Shown here piece by piece: positions 51,416 to 61,141 of a stretch of 64,000 nt of DNA. The notes beneath the pieces were generated by a model. It was not told where the DNA came from. It saw nothing but the letters and a program-made list of their open reading frames with translations, and did no database searches. A program made the position numbers and the translations under genes. The first letter of the stretch is position 1. Every line of letters begins with the position of its first letter. This DNA is from Paracidovorax sp031843945. GTDB lineage: Bacteria; Pseudomonadota; Gammaproteobacteria; Burkholderiales; Burkholderiaceae_C. The stretch is taken from assembly GCF_031843945.1 (NCBI RefSeq), contig NZ_JAVTJJ010000002.1, positions 186,001 to 250,000 on the forward strand, given 5' to 3'.

Positions 51416-53017
51416 CTAGCCCGCAATACGGCACGCGTCAATGGTGACATTTCGCCCGTAAGGTGACGTCAAGAATGAACCATTTTCTTCATCGCCCTCA
51501 ATAAAGCCCGTCGTGAATTCACGCTCGACCGTTCCTTCAGAGCCGGCCACATTGGTAGTTACCTTCACTGCATAATCAAGCCAAGTAGCCACATTTTGCG
51601 GGTACTCAATCTGAATAGTTGTTCGGCCATTAGAGCCAGTGGTACGAGAGCCCACATATGAAATGATGATGTCTGCCTTGCGAGGTGTCAGCACTTGATC
51701 TCTGTTGATATCCTCGCCCGCATCAAGCAGACCATTGCGGTTGGTGTCTTCGTTATTACAGAAAAACCGGGCGCCCGTCAGTGTTCCTTTTCCATAACGA
51801 AGAAGATCGACACTGGCCGAAATTTGAGCACCAGAGACTGCATTACCTGCAGCGTCAGCGACAGCCACATCGAACTTCTTGATATAGGTAAGGTTGTCAC
51901 CACCCTTGGCCATCTCGTTGTTGGAGCCCAACGTGATAGAGAGCGGTTCAGCAGCAACCGTCATCGTGGCAGTCATCGAATTAGCACATGCACCATTCGC
52001 AATATCAGCATCGGTCGTACCGTAGCAGGCGCGAATTACTACACCATTGGTTGGACTTGAACGGGTTCCCGCAACATAGTCGGCATTCGCAACCCCATTA
52101 ATGTCCGTGTAAATAACCGCGTCTCCGGTAGACAAAAATTCGCCCGCGCCCAAGCCGGGCGCAACTATTGAAAAACGCACTCGCACATTGTTGATAGCTT
52201 GATTTGACGCATTCTGAAATAGTGCTTTGATGCCGGCACGATTAACCGCAGCTCCGGACGCATTGGGAGCAATCGTATTAGGTGTGATAGCCAAACTAGC
52301 AGCACTGATTATTCCGACGGCCGAAGGCACCCCACCTGTCGCGCTTACCACTTGGACGTCACGTCGAGAAGTTACGCCACCTCCAGTGACATCTACCGTG
52401 TAGTTCCCGGTTGCGGTAGGCGCTGCAGCCAGTTCCGCGGTAGCCACACCCGCTGAATCCGTCCTCACTGTGCCACTGAAGCCCAAGCTTCCGCCCAGAG
52501 CGACCGAGGCGTTTCCAATTCCTGCATTATTGACATCGGTCAATTTGATAGAAAGTGTCACTTTGGCGCCTGGGGCTGGCGCGCCAGGAACAGAGGAAAC
52601 GGTGATCTGGCTACCTGTCACAGGAAGAACCCCTGCGGCAGTCTTTCCACCCAGAGTAAGCGTAAAACCGATATTGCGATTGGCCTTGTTGCTGCCAGTA
52701 GATATCTTTCCGGATGCTTTACCTGTCGTGTCCGTCGTGGCAACGACCGGTGTATAGATACCAGAATCTGTATTCACTGCCAAAGCAGCACCCGCAACCG
52801 GATTGTTGGCACTGTCAAGCGCCGTCACTGTAAGTGTGGCCTCATCAGACCCAGAATTAGTGACAGCGCTTTTATCCAGTTGAAAATCTAAACTAGCGAC
52901 TGGCCTGACTCCGTTATCTGGATTGTTTGGGTTTGATCCAGAGCTACCGCCCCCGCCGCCACAACCTACCAGCACTACAGCAGACAGCGCAGCTACAAAT
53001 TTACAAAAGTTTTTCAT
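51416..53017 (-). CDS. Lipoprotein with repeated Ig-like (Big_1) domains and a calcium-loop motif
   Basis: The 533-residue product has a lipoprotein signal ending VVLVGC (C19) and a glycine/serine linker. Three or four Ig-like bacterial domains of the Big_1/invasin type follow (for example DEATLTVTALDSANNPVAGA near residue 60 and AKVTLSIKLTDVNNAGIGNA near 150). Near residue 424, DTNRNGLLDAGED has the acidic spacing of calcium-binding loops. Function is not known; a surface adhesin or pilus-associated factor is a guess. The start is the ATG with GGTGG upstream, 15 bases after pilQ, in the pilMNOPQ transcription direction. Its DNA is visibly lower in GC (51841-51900 has 29 G/C of 60) than the flanking genes, and it occupies the place of aroK. 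Confidence 0.75.
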   Translation of the reverse strand: MKNFCKFVAALSAVVLVGCGGGGGSSGSNPNNPDNGVRPVASLDFQLDKSAVTNSGSDEATLTVTALDSANNPVAGAALAVNTDSGIYTPVVATTDTTGKASGKISTGSNKANRNIGFTLTLGGKTAAGVLPVTGSQITVSSVPGAPAPGAKVTLSIKLTDVNNAGIGNASVALGGSLGFSGTVRTDSAGVATAELAAAPTATGNYTVDVTGGGVTSRRDVQVVSATGGVPSAVGIISAASLAITPNTIAPNASGAAVNRAGIKALFQNASNQAINNVRVRFSIVAPGLGAGEFLSTGDAVIYTDINGVANADYVAGTRSSPTNGVVIRACYGTTDADIANGACANSMTATMTVAAEPLSITLGSNNEMAKGGDNLTYIKKFDVAVADAAGNAVSGAQISASVDLLRYGKGTLTGARFFCNNEDTNRNGLLDAGEDINRDQVLTPRKADIIISYVGSRTTGSNGRTTIQIEYPQNVATWLDYAVKVTTNVAGSEGTVEREFTTGFIEGDEENGSFLTSPYGRNVTIDACRIAG

Positions 53018-53032
53018 TATTAAATCCACCGA

Positions 53033-55177
53033 TTAACGAACCGGACCTTTGTCCGAAATCACCTTAGGCGTGATAAACACCAACATCTCACGCTTGGTCG
53101 ACTCTCTGGTGCGGCTCTTGAACAAATTACCCACCACTGGCACATCGCCCAGCAGAGGGATCTTGTTTTCCTGATTGGTCTCTTCCATTTCAAAGATACC
53201 GCCAATCACCACAGTGCCGCCGTTTTCGACCAGCACCTGCGTCTTGATGTGCTTGGTGTCGATGGCCACGCCCTGGTTAGTACTTTCACCGCGACTGTCT
53301 TTGTTGACATCGAGATCCAGAATGATGTTGCCTTCAGGCGTGATTTGCGGAATCACTTCAAGCTTGAGCACTGCCTTCTTAAAGGCAATGGTTGTCGCAC
53401 CATTTGGAGCCGTCACAGAGTACGGATATTCGGTACCTTGTTCGATCAACGCCTTGGTTTGGTCAGCAGTAATCAGGCGAGGACTCGAAACGATCTTGCC
53501 TTGGCCATCCGCCTCCATGGCGGAAAGCTCAAGCGTCAGGAACCGGTTAGCGGCTGAATTAAAGATAGACAGGGCAAAGGTACCCACGCTCGCCACATTG
53601 GAAACAGAGGCTGGCAAGTTAACAAACGAGCCGCCCACGTTCACTGGTGAACCAAAACCTGAGGAATTGACCGCGTTCTCGTAACCAGTGCCCACCGCCA
53701 CACGGTTGCCGCCACCAATTCCATAACCCCCATCTCCACCCCGGTTGGCACGCAGATCACCTCCACCCAGCCGCACGCCCAACGACCGACCGAACGAATC
53801 CCGCGCTTCAACGATGCGCGCCTCAATCATCACTTGCCGCACAGCCACATCCAGCGTCTGCAGCAACAGTCGAACTTCTTCGAGCTTGCTCGACGTATCG
53901 GTGACAAAAAGTTGATTCGTGCGTGGCTCAGCCAACGCACTACCTCGCTCAGAAAGAAAGCGATTGTTTTGACCTCCGGAACCACCTCCCCCACCGCTGC
54001 TGGTAGTTAACTGAGTCACCATATCGGCCGACTTTGCATAGTTCAACTGATAGGCCTGTGTCCGCAATGGCTCCAGCTTGCGAATAGCTTGCGCCGCTTC
54101 GTAATCCTTACGTGTGCGCTCGTCAATTTCGTCCTTGGGAGCGATCCACAGCACCGTGCCGGATTTGCGCATGCCCAAACCCTTGGCATCCATGATGATC
54201 TGCAGCGCCTGATCCCAAGGCACATCTTTAAGGCGCAAAGTCAGGGCACCCGTCACGGTATCGGATGTGACGATGTTGAAGTTGGTGAAGTCAGCAATTA
54301 CCTGCAGCAGTGACCGTACTTCGATGTTCTGAAAATTCAGCGACAGCTTTTCTCCGCTGTACCCCGGACCTTGAGTCAGCTTGCTCAGGTCAACCTTCTT
54401 CTGGCGTACTTCCACAACGAACTGGCCGTCGCTTTGGTAGGCGCTGTGCTCCCAGTCACCCGTAGGATCGATCACCAGACGGACCCGCTCGCCCTGTTGC
54501 GATGCAGTAATGGTCTGCACCGGCGTGCCGAAGTCAGTCACGTCGAGACGACGCCGCAGGCCTTCTGGCAGAGAAGAGCGCATGAACTCCACTACCAGAG
54601 ACTTACCCTGCTGCCGCAAATCAACGCCGACCTGGTTATTGGCCAGACCCACAACGATGCGCCCGGCACCGTCGTTGCCTCGGCGGAAGTCGAGGTCACG
54701 CAGTGCCAACACATTGTTGTTATGGTCTTCGGCGAACACCGTGGGTGCCGCCTGCGCGACGCTTGCGCCGGAACTCACGGGAGTCAATGAAACCAAAAGC
54801 GTCTTGCCTTGCAATTCGGCCTGGTAGGCGGTGGGCTGCTTGAGATTCAACACCAACCGTGAGCGGTCACCCGCTTCGACGATGTTCGCCGACTTGATGT
54901 TGCCTTGGTTGATCTCGATCAGAGATCGACCCGTGCCATTGGACACACCCGGAAAATCCAGGGCGATACGTGCGGGCGACTGAATGGCAAAACCCGATGG
55001 AATGGCAGCAAGCGGCTCGGACAACTCGATCCGCACAGTCTCCCCGCCCCCCTGCAGCACACCGGTCACGGATTCGATGGATCCTTTGGCATACGCAAAG
55101 GTCGTCATCAGTACAGCCCCAGCCATTAGGGTCGCAACACGAAGACACCCGAGCAATGGGCGATTATTGTGGTTCAT
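53033..55177 (-). CDS. pilQ: Type IV pilus secretin PilQ
   Basis: PilQ forms the outer-membrane pore through which the type IV pilus passes. The 714-residue precursor has a signal peptide and two AMIN domains (about 35-130 and 160-260) that bind peptidoglycan. A short N-terminal secretin domain (SLNFQNIEVRSLLQVIADFT) and an N1-type domain follow. The C-terminal secretin domain has EARIVEARDSFGRSLGVRLG and ends with VPVVGNLFKSRTRESTKREMLVFITP. Glycine-rich loops occur around residues 395 and 480. It lies 3 bases after pilP. Confidence 0.96.
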   Translation of the reverse strand: MNHNNRPLLGCLRVATLMAGAVLMTTFAYAKGSIESVTGVLQGGGETVRIELSEPLAAIPSGFAIQSPARIALDFPGVSNGTGRSLIEINQGNIKSANIVEAGDRSRLVLNLKQPTAYQAELQGKTLLVSLTPVSSGASVAQAAPTVFAEDHNNNVLALRDLDFRRGNDGAGRIVVGLANNQVGVDLRQQGKSLVVEFMRSSLPEGLRRRLDVTDFGTPVQTITASQQGERVRLVIDPTGDWEHSAYQSDGQFVVEVRQKKVDLSKLTQGPGYSGEKLSLNFQNIEVRSLLQVIADFTNFNIVTSDTVTGALTLRLKDVPWDQALQIIMDAKGLGMRKSGTVLWIAPKDEIDERTRKDYEAAQAIRKLEPLRTQAYQLNYAKSADMVTQLTTSSGGGGGSGGQNNRFLSERGSALAEPRTNQLFVTDTSSKLEEVRLLLQTLDVAVRQVMIEARIVEARDSFGRSLGVRLGGGDLRANRGGDGGYGIGGGNRVAVGTGYENAVNSSGFGSPVNVGGSFVNLPASVSNVASVGTFALSIFNSAANRFLTLELSAMEADGQGKIVSSPRLITADQTKALIEQGTEYPYSVTAPNGATTIAFKKAVLKLEVIPQITPEGNIILDLDVNKDSRGESTNQGVAIDTKHIKTQVLVENGGTVVIGGIFEMEETNQENKIPLLGDVPVVGNLFKSRTRESTKREMLVFITPKVISDKGPVR

Positions 55178-55180
55178 TCC

Positions 55181-55723
55181 TTACCTCTTTCCCTCTTGCA
55201 GGTCCAGTGCGGTCATGCGTTCGATCCAGTCGCCGGTGGTGTCCTGCACGATCTCTCGAATCTGAATTCCTGTTTCGGTGATCTTTACGATCTTTCCGTA
55301 GTTTTGCCCTAGGTAGTCACCCACCCGCACTTGATAGAGCAGCTTTTCCACGTTCAGCAACGCGGTGGGCGCTCCTGTCTTGTTCAAGCTGCCGACCATG
55401 GACATGGCGTCCAAGGGGTAGGCCTCCAGCGGTTCCTTGCGACGAGCCATCTCGGGAGCCACAAGCGACGCGTTCGTTATCGACTGGGCCGAGTCTCGCC
55501 GCAAGGCCTGCGTGAGCTTGGCAACGCTGTAAGGGTCGACGCCCGCTTCGGCCACGTAGTTCTGGGGAATGAACTGCTTCGGTTCGGTCAACGGCGTCAC
55601 GCGCGAGCGAGTGGTTGCTCGCAATTCGTCCATCCAAACGCGAATTTCGTCTTCACCCGATGGCCCACATCCGGCCAGCAGAACAGTTGCGAGAAACGCG
55701 GCCATATATCGTGCAGGTGTCAT
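55181..55723 (-). CDS. pilP: Type IV pilus assembly lipoprotein PilP
   Basis: PilP is an inner-membrane lipoprotein linking the PilMNO platform to PilQ. The 180-residue product has lipobox LLAGC (C19), a flexible stretch, and the C-terminal beta-domain with VEKLLYQVRVGDYLGQNYGKIVKI. It overlaps pilO by 4 bases and sits 3 bases before pilQ. Confidence 0.95.
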   Translation of the reverse strand: MTPARYMAAFLATVLLAGCGPSGEDEIRVWMDELRATTRSRVTPLTEPKQFIPQNYVAEAGVDPYSVAKLTQALRRDSAQSITNASLVAPEMARRKEPLEAYPLDAMSMVGSLNKTGAPTALLNVEKLLYQVRVGDYLGQNYGKIVKITETGIQIREIVQDTTGDWIERMTALDLQEGKR

Positions 55724-56394
55724 TTCTTCTTCCCTGCTGCGGCGTCGCGCTGCGCCTGGATTTCCTCGGGATCGAGATAACGGAAGGTTCTGGCCGTAGC
55801 GTCCATCGACAAGGTCGTGGAATCCTTGGCAGAAGGCGCAATGGACAAGTTATTGAGCGTGACGATCCGGGACAAGTTGGCGACGTCCGCGGCAAACGAA
55901 CCGATGTCGTGGTATTTGCCGGTCACCCGCACAGCGATTGGCAATTCAGCGTAGTAATCGCGCACCACGATCTGGCCCGGGCGAAACAACTCAAACTGCA
56001 AGCTACGGCCCAAGCCCGCCTGGTTGATATCTGACAACAGAGCCGACATTTCCGCCTTGCTGGGCAACTGCTTTTCCAGCTGTATCACGTACTGCTGGAT
56101 CTGTTCTCGCTGCTTCTTGAGCGCTTCCAGACTCACTGCCTTGATCAGCTTGGCCTGGTAATCGGCACGCAGGGTCTGCTCTGTAGCACGTTCGGCTTCG
56201 AGTTCGGCCTCATAGTCCGTCAGTTTGAAAAACCACAGGAATGTGGCAATGCCCACCGCAATGGCAACGCACAGCAGCGCCCGAGGCACCACCGGCCAGC
56301 GGGACGGATCCTTCGGATCCAGGTTCTGGAACTGTCTTTGCAGATCGCTCTGCACCCGGGCGAGGTCGACCTTCGAAGTTTTCTTTTTCGCCAT
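55720..56394 (-). CDS. pilO: Type IV pilus alignment protein PilO
   Basis: PilO pairs with PilN in the periplasm to align the pilus machine. The 224-residue product has a short cytosolic part, one membrane segment (about 36-57, ALLCVAIAVGIATFLWFF), a coiled coil (60-120) and a ferredoxin-like domain with LGRSLQFELFRPGQIVVRDYYAELPI. It lies 4 bases after pilN and overlaps pilP. Confidence 0.95.
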   Translation of the reverse strand: MAKKKTSKVDLARVQSDLQRQFQNLDPKDPSRWPVVPRALLCVAIAVGIATFLWFFKLTDYEAELEAERATEQTLRADYQAKLIKAVSLEALKKQREQIQQYVIQLEKQLPSKAEMSALLSDINQAGLGRSLQFELFRPGQIVVRDYYAELPIAVRVTGKYHDIGSFAADVANLSRIVTLNNLSIAPSAKDSTTLSMDATARTFRYLDPEEIQAQRDAAAGKKK

Positions 56395-56398
56395 CTGA

Positions 56399-57013
56399 TT
56401 ACTTCCCTGCCGTACCGTCAGCGCCAGCCGGCGCGCCAGGCTTCTGTACGTCGGTGCTGCGCATCAGACGGAACCGTAAATTGAACGATGCCACCCGCCG
56501 CTGATCACGAGGCGTCAGGGCCACGTTGGCCGCGACGATCTCGACCAGTTCTGGTTTGCTGAACCACGGCGTGTTGTTGGTCAAATTGCGCAACATTTCC
56601 GAAACGCGCTCGTTGGATTGCGCCATACCTTGCATGGTGACCACTTGCCCATCCTGTTTCAGGCTGGTGATGTACACACCATCCGGCAGTTGCTGCACCA
56701 ACTCGTTGAGCAAGTGAACCGGCAGGTTGCGATCAGCCTGAAGGTCTTCCACCGCCTTCTGGCGTGCACGTAAAGAAGCGATTTCGCTTTCGATGGAGGC
56801 GATTTCCTTGATCTGCCCTTCAAGCACCGCAATTTCACGCTTAAGGAAGGCGTTGCGATCCTGCTGATCGGTGATCATCATCTGGAACCACCAGTAGATG
56901 AGCCCGGCAATGGCCAAACCCACCAAGGCCGACGCCAACATGGTCGCCTGATAGGCCTCGCGCCGTCGCTTGCGCGCCGCCTCCCGATGGGGAAGCAAAT
57001 TGATCAGAATCAC
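56399..57013 (-). CDS. pilN: Type IV pilus assembly protein PilN
   Basis: PilN binds cytosolic PilM through its N-terminal peptide. The 204-residue product begins MILINLLPHREAARKRRR, containing the INLLP motif known for that contact. A membrane segment (about 27-47), a coiled coil and a ferredoxin-like periplasmic domain follow. The start overlaps the pilM stop by 4 bases. Confidence 0.95.
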   Translation of the reverse strand: MILINLLPHREAARKRRREAYQATMLASALVGLAIAGLIYWWFQMMITDQQDRNAFLKREIAVLEGQIKEIASIESEIASLRARQKAVEDLQADRNLPVHLLNELVQQLPDGVYITSLKQDGQVVTMQGMAQSNERVSEMLRNLTNNTPWFSKPELVEIVAANVALTPRDQRRVASFNLRFRLMRSTDVQKPGAPAGADGTAGK

Positions 57014-58080
57014 TGCAGAAACCTCCGCATGGCCAGGCCGCAGGACGTGAGATACGACGGCGCTTCACGCACCATCTTCTTGAGTCGAACGGAATTGCCT
57101 ATTTCCATGCCTTCGAAAGGATTGACCGCCGAGCAGGCAAAGCCCGACGTTTTAACCACGGCCTCTGTCAATCCTGGCAGAGGAGCAGAGCCGCCCGCCA
57201 GCATGATGTGGTCGACGCGGTTGTGCGGTGTGCTGGTGAAAAAGAACTGCAGCGCTCGGCCGATTTCATGCGCCATGCTTTCAACGAAAGGGCGCAAAAC
57301 GGCAGACTGGTAGTCTTCGGGCAGATCGCCGCTACGCTTCTTGCTCTCGGCCTCTTCCTGAGAAAAGCCGTACTGCCGGACGATCAACTGCGTGAGCTGA
57401 GCACCGCCAAAGGCCTGGTCTCGGTCATAAAGAACTTCCTCGTTTCGAATCACCTGCAGGCTGGTGGTCAGCGCGCCGACTTCGAAAAGTGCCACCAATG
57501 AATCTACGCCGCGATTGGGCAACGCCTCGATCAGCCGGCCGGCTGCCAATCGGGATGCGTGCGACTCGATGTCCATGATGACGGGCTTCAGACCTGCGGC
57601 TTCCGCCAGACCTTGGCGATCCTGCACTTTTTCACGGCGCGATGCGGCGATGAGTACATCCACATCTCCCGGCGCATTCTTGCTAGGGCCGACCACGCAG
57701 AAATCGAGGCTCACCTCGTCGAGCGAAAACGGAATGTACTGATTGGCCTCGGATTCGACCTGCACTTCCAACTCTTGCTCAGACATTCCGCCCGGCAACG
57801 AAAGACGTTTGGTGATGACCGCAGACGGAGGAAGTGCCAAGGCCACGTTTTTGGTGCGCGTGCCGCTTTTTTTCACCAGGCGACGCAGCGCTTCAGCCAC
57901 TTCGTCGAATTTCTCGATGTTGCCGTCGGTGATCCAGCCTCGCTCCAACTGCTCTATGGCGCAACGCTCCAGCACCAGAGCGCCCGCCTTGTCGCGACCT
58001 AATTCCACCAACTTCACACTGGATGAGCTGATGTCGATACCCAGTAGGGGCGCCGACTGTCGATTGAACAAAGACCCCAT
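57010..58080 (-). CDS. pilM: Type IV pilus actin-like ATPase PilM
   Basis: PilM is a cytosolic actin/FtsA-like nucleotide-binding protein that carries the PilN peptide and connects it to the pilus motors. The 356-residue product has phosphate loop GIDISSSSVKLVEL near residue 14, a central DIESHASRLA, and the adenosine motif IMLAGGSAPLPGL. I start at MGSLFNRQSAPLLG; an upstream ATG ten codons earlier is not supported. It is the first gene of pilMNOPQ and is divergent from ponA across 275 bases, an arrangement conserved in proteobacteria. Confidence 0.96.
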   Translation of the reverse strand: MGSLFNRQSAPLLGIDISSSSVKLVELGRDKAGALVLERCAIEQLERGWITDGNIEKFDEVAEALRRLVKKSGTRTKNVALALPPSAVITKRLSLPGGMSEQELEVQVESEANQYIPFSLDEVSLDFCVVGPSKNAPGDVDVLIAASRREKVQDRQGLAEAAGLKPVIMDIESHASRLAAGRLIEALPNRGVDSLVALFEVGALTTSLQVIRNEEVLYDRDQAFGGAQLTQLIVRQYGFSQEEAESKKRSGDLPEDYQSAVLRPFVESMAHEIGRALQFFFTSTPHNRVDHIMLAGGSAPLPGLTEAVVKTSGFACSAVNPFEGMEIGNSVRLKKMVREAPSYLTSCGLAMRRFLQ

Positions 58081-58323
58081 TGAGATCAAAATTAGCCCCT
58101 CGTGACACACCCATGCGGCGCAACAAAACCTAACACTTCACATGGATGCTAGCAGTCCGAGATAGACCGGCAAAGTCTTTTGCACCGGCGTAACAAGTTC
58201 GTCGTTGTCAAAAGCAGACGATCTCTTCCTACAGGTTGCGCGTGCGGCATGCGGCATGTATGCGATCCAACGCCCATGCAGGGGCCTGTTACACCGCCAG
58301 CGCCCAGCATGCGCAGCCATTTT

Positions 58324-58329
58324 TATAAT
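58324..58329 (+). promoter_or_regulatory. Candidate -10 element of the ponA promoter
   Basis: A perfect TATAAT lies 27 bases before the ponA start codon in the divergent pilM-ponA gap. No good -35 hexamer is found at 16-18 bases spacing, so an activator or weak promoter is likely. Confidence 0.35.
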
Positions 58330-58355
58330 GGCGGGTTCACTTCTTAAAGCGCTAC

Positions 58356-60731
58356 ATGCCGCCTCCAGCCAAATCACCTCCCACCACCCCACCGTCGCGG
58401 CCTGCATGGCTACGCGGCCTTTTGCTTGCGCTTGCGTGGTTGGTGGGCCTGGGGGCCGCAGTCGGCCTTGCCGGCGTGCTCACTGTGGCGGTGGCGCTGG
58501 CCGTGGCCTATCCCAACTTGCCTGATATCTCCGACCTGGCCGACTACCGCCCCAAGCTGCCGCTGCGGGTGTACTCCACGGAAGGAGCGCTGCTGGGTGA
58601 GTTTGGCGAGGAACGGCGCAATCTGACCCCCATCCAGGACATCCCCAAGGTGATGACGGATGCGGTGCTCGCCATTGAAGACGCCCGGTTTTTCGAACAT
58701 GGCGGTGTGGACTACAAGGGCGTGGTGCGTGCGGCGCTCGCCAATCTGGGGCGAGTGAAGAGCCAGGGAGCTTCCACCATCACGATGCAGGTGGCCCGTA
58801 ACGTGTACCTGTCGTCAGAAAAGACGTTCACCCGGAAAATCTACGAAATATTGCTGACATTCAAGCTCGAGCATTTGCTGACCAAAAATCAGATTCTCGA
58901 GATCTACATGAACCAGATTTATCTGGGCAATCGTGCGTACGGTTTTTCTGCGGCTGCAGAAACCTACTTCGGCAAACCGCTGAAGTCCATTTCCATCGCA
59001 GAGGCGGCCATGCTGGCCGGTCTGCCCAAGGCACCCTCTGCGTACAACCCGATCAGCAACCCCAAGCGCGCCCGCATCCGCCAACAATACATCATCGAGC
59101 GCATGCAAGAGAACGGGTTCATCACAGCAGAGCAGGCCTCCGCCGCCAAGGCGGAAGATCTGAAGCTGCGGTCCGGCACGGACAGCACACGCATTCACGC
59201 TGAGTACGTGGCGGAAATGGCCCGCCAGCTGATCTTCGCGCAGTATGGAAACGAGGCGTACACCCGTGGGCTGAACGTATACACCACGCTGAACGCGGGC
59301 GACCAGGAAGTGGCTTACACCGCGCTGCGCAAGGGAATCATGGATTACGAACGCCGCCAGCACTACCGCGGCCCTGAGAAGTTCGTGACGCTGCCCGACG
59401 ATGCGCAAGAAGCAGAAGACGCCATTGACGACGTGCTGGCAAGCCACCCGGACAACGGTGACGTGCTCTCTGCCGTGGTGCTGCAGGCCAACGCCAAGAA
59501 AATCGTGGCAGCCCGCGCCAATGGCGAGCCGTTCGAGATTACCGGCGACGGGTTGAAGCCGGTCCAGTCGGGCCTGAGCGACAAAGCACCACCCAACATC
59601 AAGATTCGCCGCGGCGCCATCATCCGCGTCGTTCAAACACCCAAGAAGACCTGGGAGGTGACGCAGCTTCCGGAAGTCGAGGGTGCCTTCGTCGCCGTGG
59701 ATCCGCGCACAGGCGCCATCAAGGCCCTGGTGGGCGGGTTCGATTTCGACAAGAACAAGTTCAACCATGTGACGCAGGCCTGGCGCCAACCCGGCTCCAG
59801 CTTCAAACCGTTCATCTACTCAGCAGCCCTTGAAAAGGGCTTCACGCCGGCGACCGTGATTAACGACGCGCCCTTGTTTTTCAGCGCTGGTGTCACCGGC
59901 GGCCAGCCGTGGGAGCCAAAAAACTACGATGGCAAGTACGACGGCCCGATGACCATGCGCACCGGGCTTGCCCGCTCCAAGAACGTGATCTCTATCCGCA
60001 TCCTGCAGGCAGTCGGCCCCAAGAACGCCCAGGAGTGGGTTTCCAAGTTCGGTTTCGACGCCGAAAAGCATCCGCCGTATCTCACCATGGCTCTGGGCGC
60101 TGGATCAGTGACCGCCATGCAAATGGTGTCGGCCTATTCCGTGTTTGCCAACGGCGGCTATCGCGTCAATCCGTACCTCATCAGCCGCGTCACGGATCAC
60201 AAGGGCCGCATTCTTTCGGACTTCCAGCCCCCGGCGACCACTGAGAACCCTCGCGCCATCGAGCCGCGCAATGCGTTCATCACCAACAGCCTTCTGCAGG
60301 AAGTGACGCGTTCCGGCACGGCTGCCCGCGCGCAGGCCACGCTCAAGCGCCCCGACATCTACGGCAAGACCGGCACGACCAACGACGCCGTCGATGCCTG
60401 GTTCGCTGGTTTTCAGCCCACCATCGCGGCCGTGACTTGGATTGGCTATGACACCCCACGCAACCTGGGCAGTCGTGAAACTGGCGGCGGCCTCAGCCTG
60501 CCGATCTGGATCAGCTTCATGGAACGTGCGCTCAAGGGCGTGCCTGTGGCCGAGCCGTCAGTGCCACCGGGTGTAGTGAACGTGGGTGGCGAGTGGTTCT
60601 ATGAAGAGTACGCACGCAATGCAGGCGTCGCGAGCGTCGGCATGGAAGACCATCCGGCCCCTGGTACCGCACCCGCCGCTCCACCGCCGGCCGAGGAACG
60701 CAGCCGCATCCTCGATTTGTTCCGCAACTGA
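58356..60731 (+). CDS. mrcA: Penicillin-binding protein 1A
   Basis: This bifunctional class-A penicillin-binding protein polymerises and crosslinks peptidoglycan. The 791-residue product has one membrane anchor (about 18-50). A GT51 transglycosylase domain follows, with catalytic E108 in AIEDARFFEHGGVD and GASTITMQVARNVYL. A transpeptidase domain has S481/K484 in GSSFKPF, SKN in LARSKNVISIR, and K671-T-G-T-T. The C-terminal tail is Pro/Ala-rich. The pilM-ponA divergence is conserved across beta- and gammaproteobacteria. Also called ponA. Confidence 0.96.
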   Translation: MPPPAKSPPTTPPSRPAWLRGLLLALAWLVGLGAAVGLAGVLTVAVALAVAYPNLPDISDLADYRPKLPLRVYSTEGALLGEFGEERRNLTPIQDIPKVMTDAVLAIEDARFFEHGGVDYKGVVRAALANLGRVKSQGASTITMQVARNVYLSSEKTFTRKIYEILLTFKLEHLLTKNQILEIYMNQIYLGNRAYGFSAAAETYFGKPLKSISIAEAAMLAGLPKAPSAYNPISNPKRARIRQQYIIERMQENGFITAEQASAAKAEDLKLRSGTDSTRIHAEYVAEMARQLIFAQYGNEAYTRGLNVYTTLNAGDQEVAYTALRKGIMDYERRQHYRGPEKFVTLPDDAQEAEDAIDDVLASHPDNGDVLSAVVLQANAKKIVAARANGEPFEITGDGLKPVQSGLSDKAPPNIKIRRGAIIRVVQTPKKTWEVTQLPEVEGAFVAVDPRTGAIKALVGGFDFDKNKFNHVTQAWRQPGSSFKPFIYSAALEKGFTPATVINDAPLFFSAGVTGGQPWEPKNYDGKYDGPMTMRTGLARSKNVISIRILQAVGPKNAQEWVSKFGFDAEKHPPYLTMALGAGSVTAMQMVSAYSVFANGGYRVNPYLISRVTDHKGRILSDFQPPATTENPRAIEPRNAFITNSLLQEVTRSGTAARAQATLKRPDIYGKTGTTNDAVDAWFAGFQPTIAAVTWIGYDTPRNLGSRETGGGLSLPIWISFMERALKGVPVAEPSVPPGVVNVGGEWFYEEYARNAGVASVGMEDHPAPGTAPAAPPPAEERSRILDLFRN

Positions 60732-60799
60732 TCTGCCCGGGCGCCCTTGTCAGCAGGGGCGCTCGGCGCTCACCGCGTAACCGTGGCGCCGGACCAGGC

Positions 60800-61129
60800 T
60801 TAACCTTCGAAGCGCAATGGAATGCCAGCCTGCAGGCTGGCGTTTTCATTCAGCGTTGCAAAGAACTCACTGCCGCCCTTCGTGTCCTGCCACTGGGCAC
60901 CATCAAAACGGTAGTGATACCCGCCCGTGCGGGCCGCCAGCCAGATCTCGTGCAATGGCTTCTGCTGGTTGATGACGATCTGGCTGCCGTTGCCGAACGT
61001 GATCGTGATCATTCCACCCACACGCTGGGCGTCCAGATCTGCATCGGTGTCATCGTTGATCCGGTCGCACGCCTCCTCCACCGTGAGCAGGAGTTTTTCA
61101 GCGTGATCGAGGAATTCGAGGTCCGTCAT
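60800..61129 (-). CDS. cyaY: Frataxin homologue CyaY
   Basis: CyaY is the bacterial frataxin, an iron-binding regulator of iron-sulfur cluster assembly. The 109-residue product starts MTDLEFLDHAEKLLLTVEEACD, an acidic first helix as in E. coli CyaY (106 residues). The beta-sheet part follows with MITITFGNGSQIVINQQKPLHEIWLAARTGGYHYRFDG. The ATG at 61129 lies only 12 bases from the divergent lptM start. Confidence 0.95.
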   Translation of the reverse strand: MTDLEFLDHAEKLLLTVEEACDRINDDTDADLDAQRVGGMITITFGNGSQIVINQQKPLHEIWLAARTGGYHYRFDGAQWQDTKGGSEFFATLNENASLQAGIPLRFEG

Positions 61130-61141
61130 TACAATTTGCTT

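Noticed and set aside
60742..60763. GCGCCC/GGGCGC hairpin between ponA and cyaY
   Set aside because: There is no T-run on either strand, so it is not supported as a terminator.
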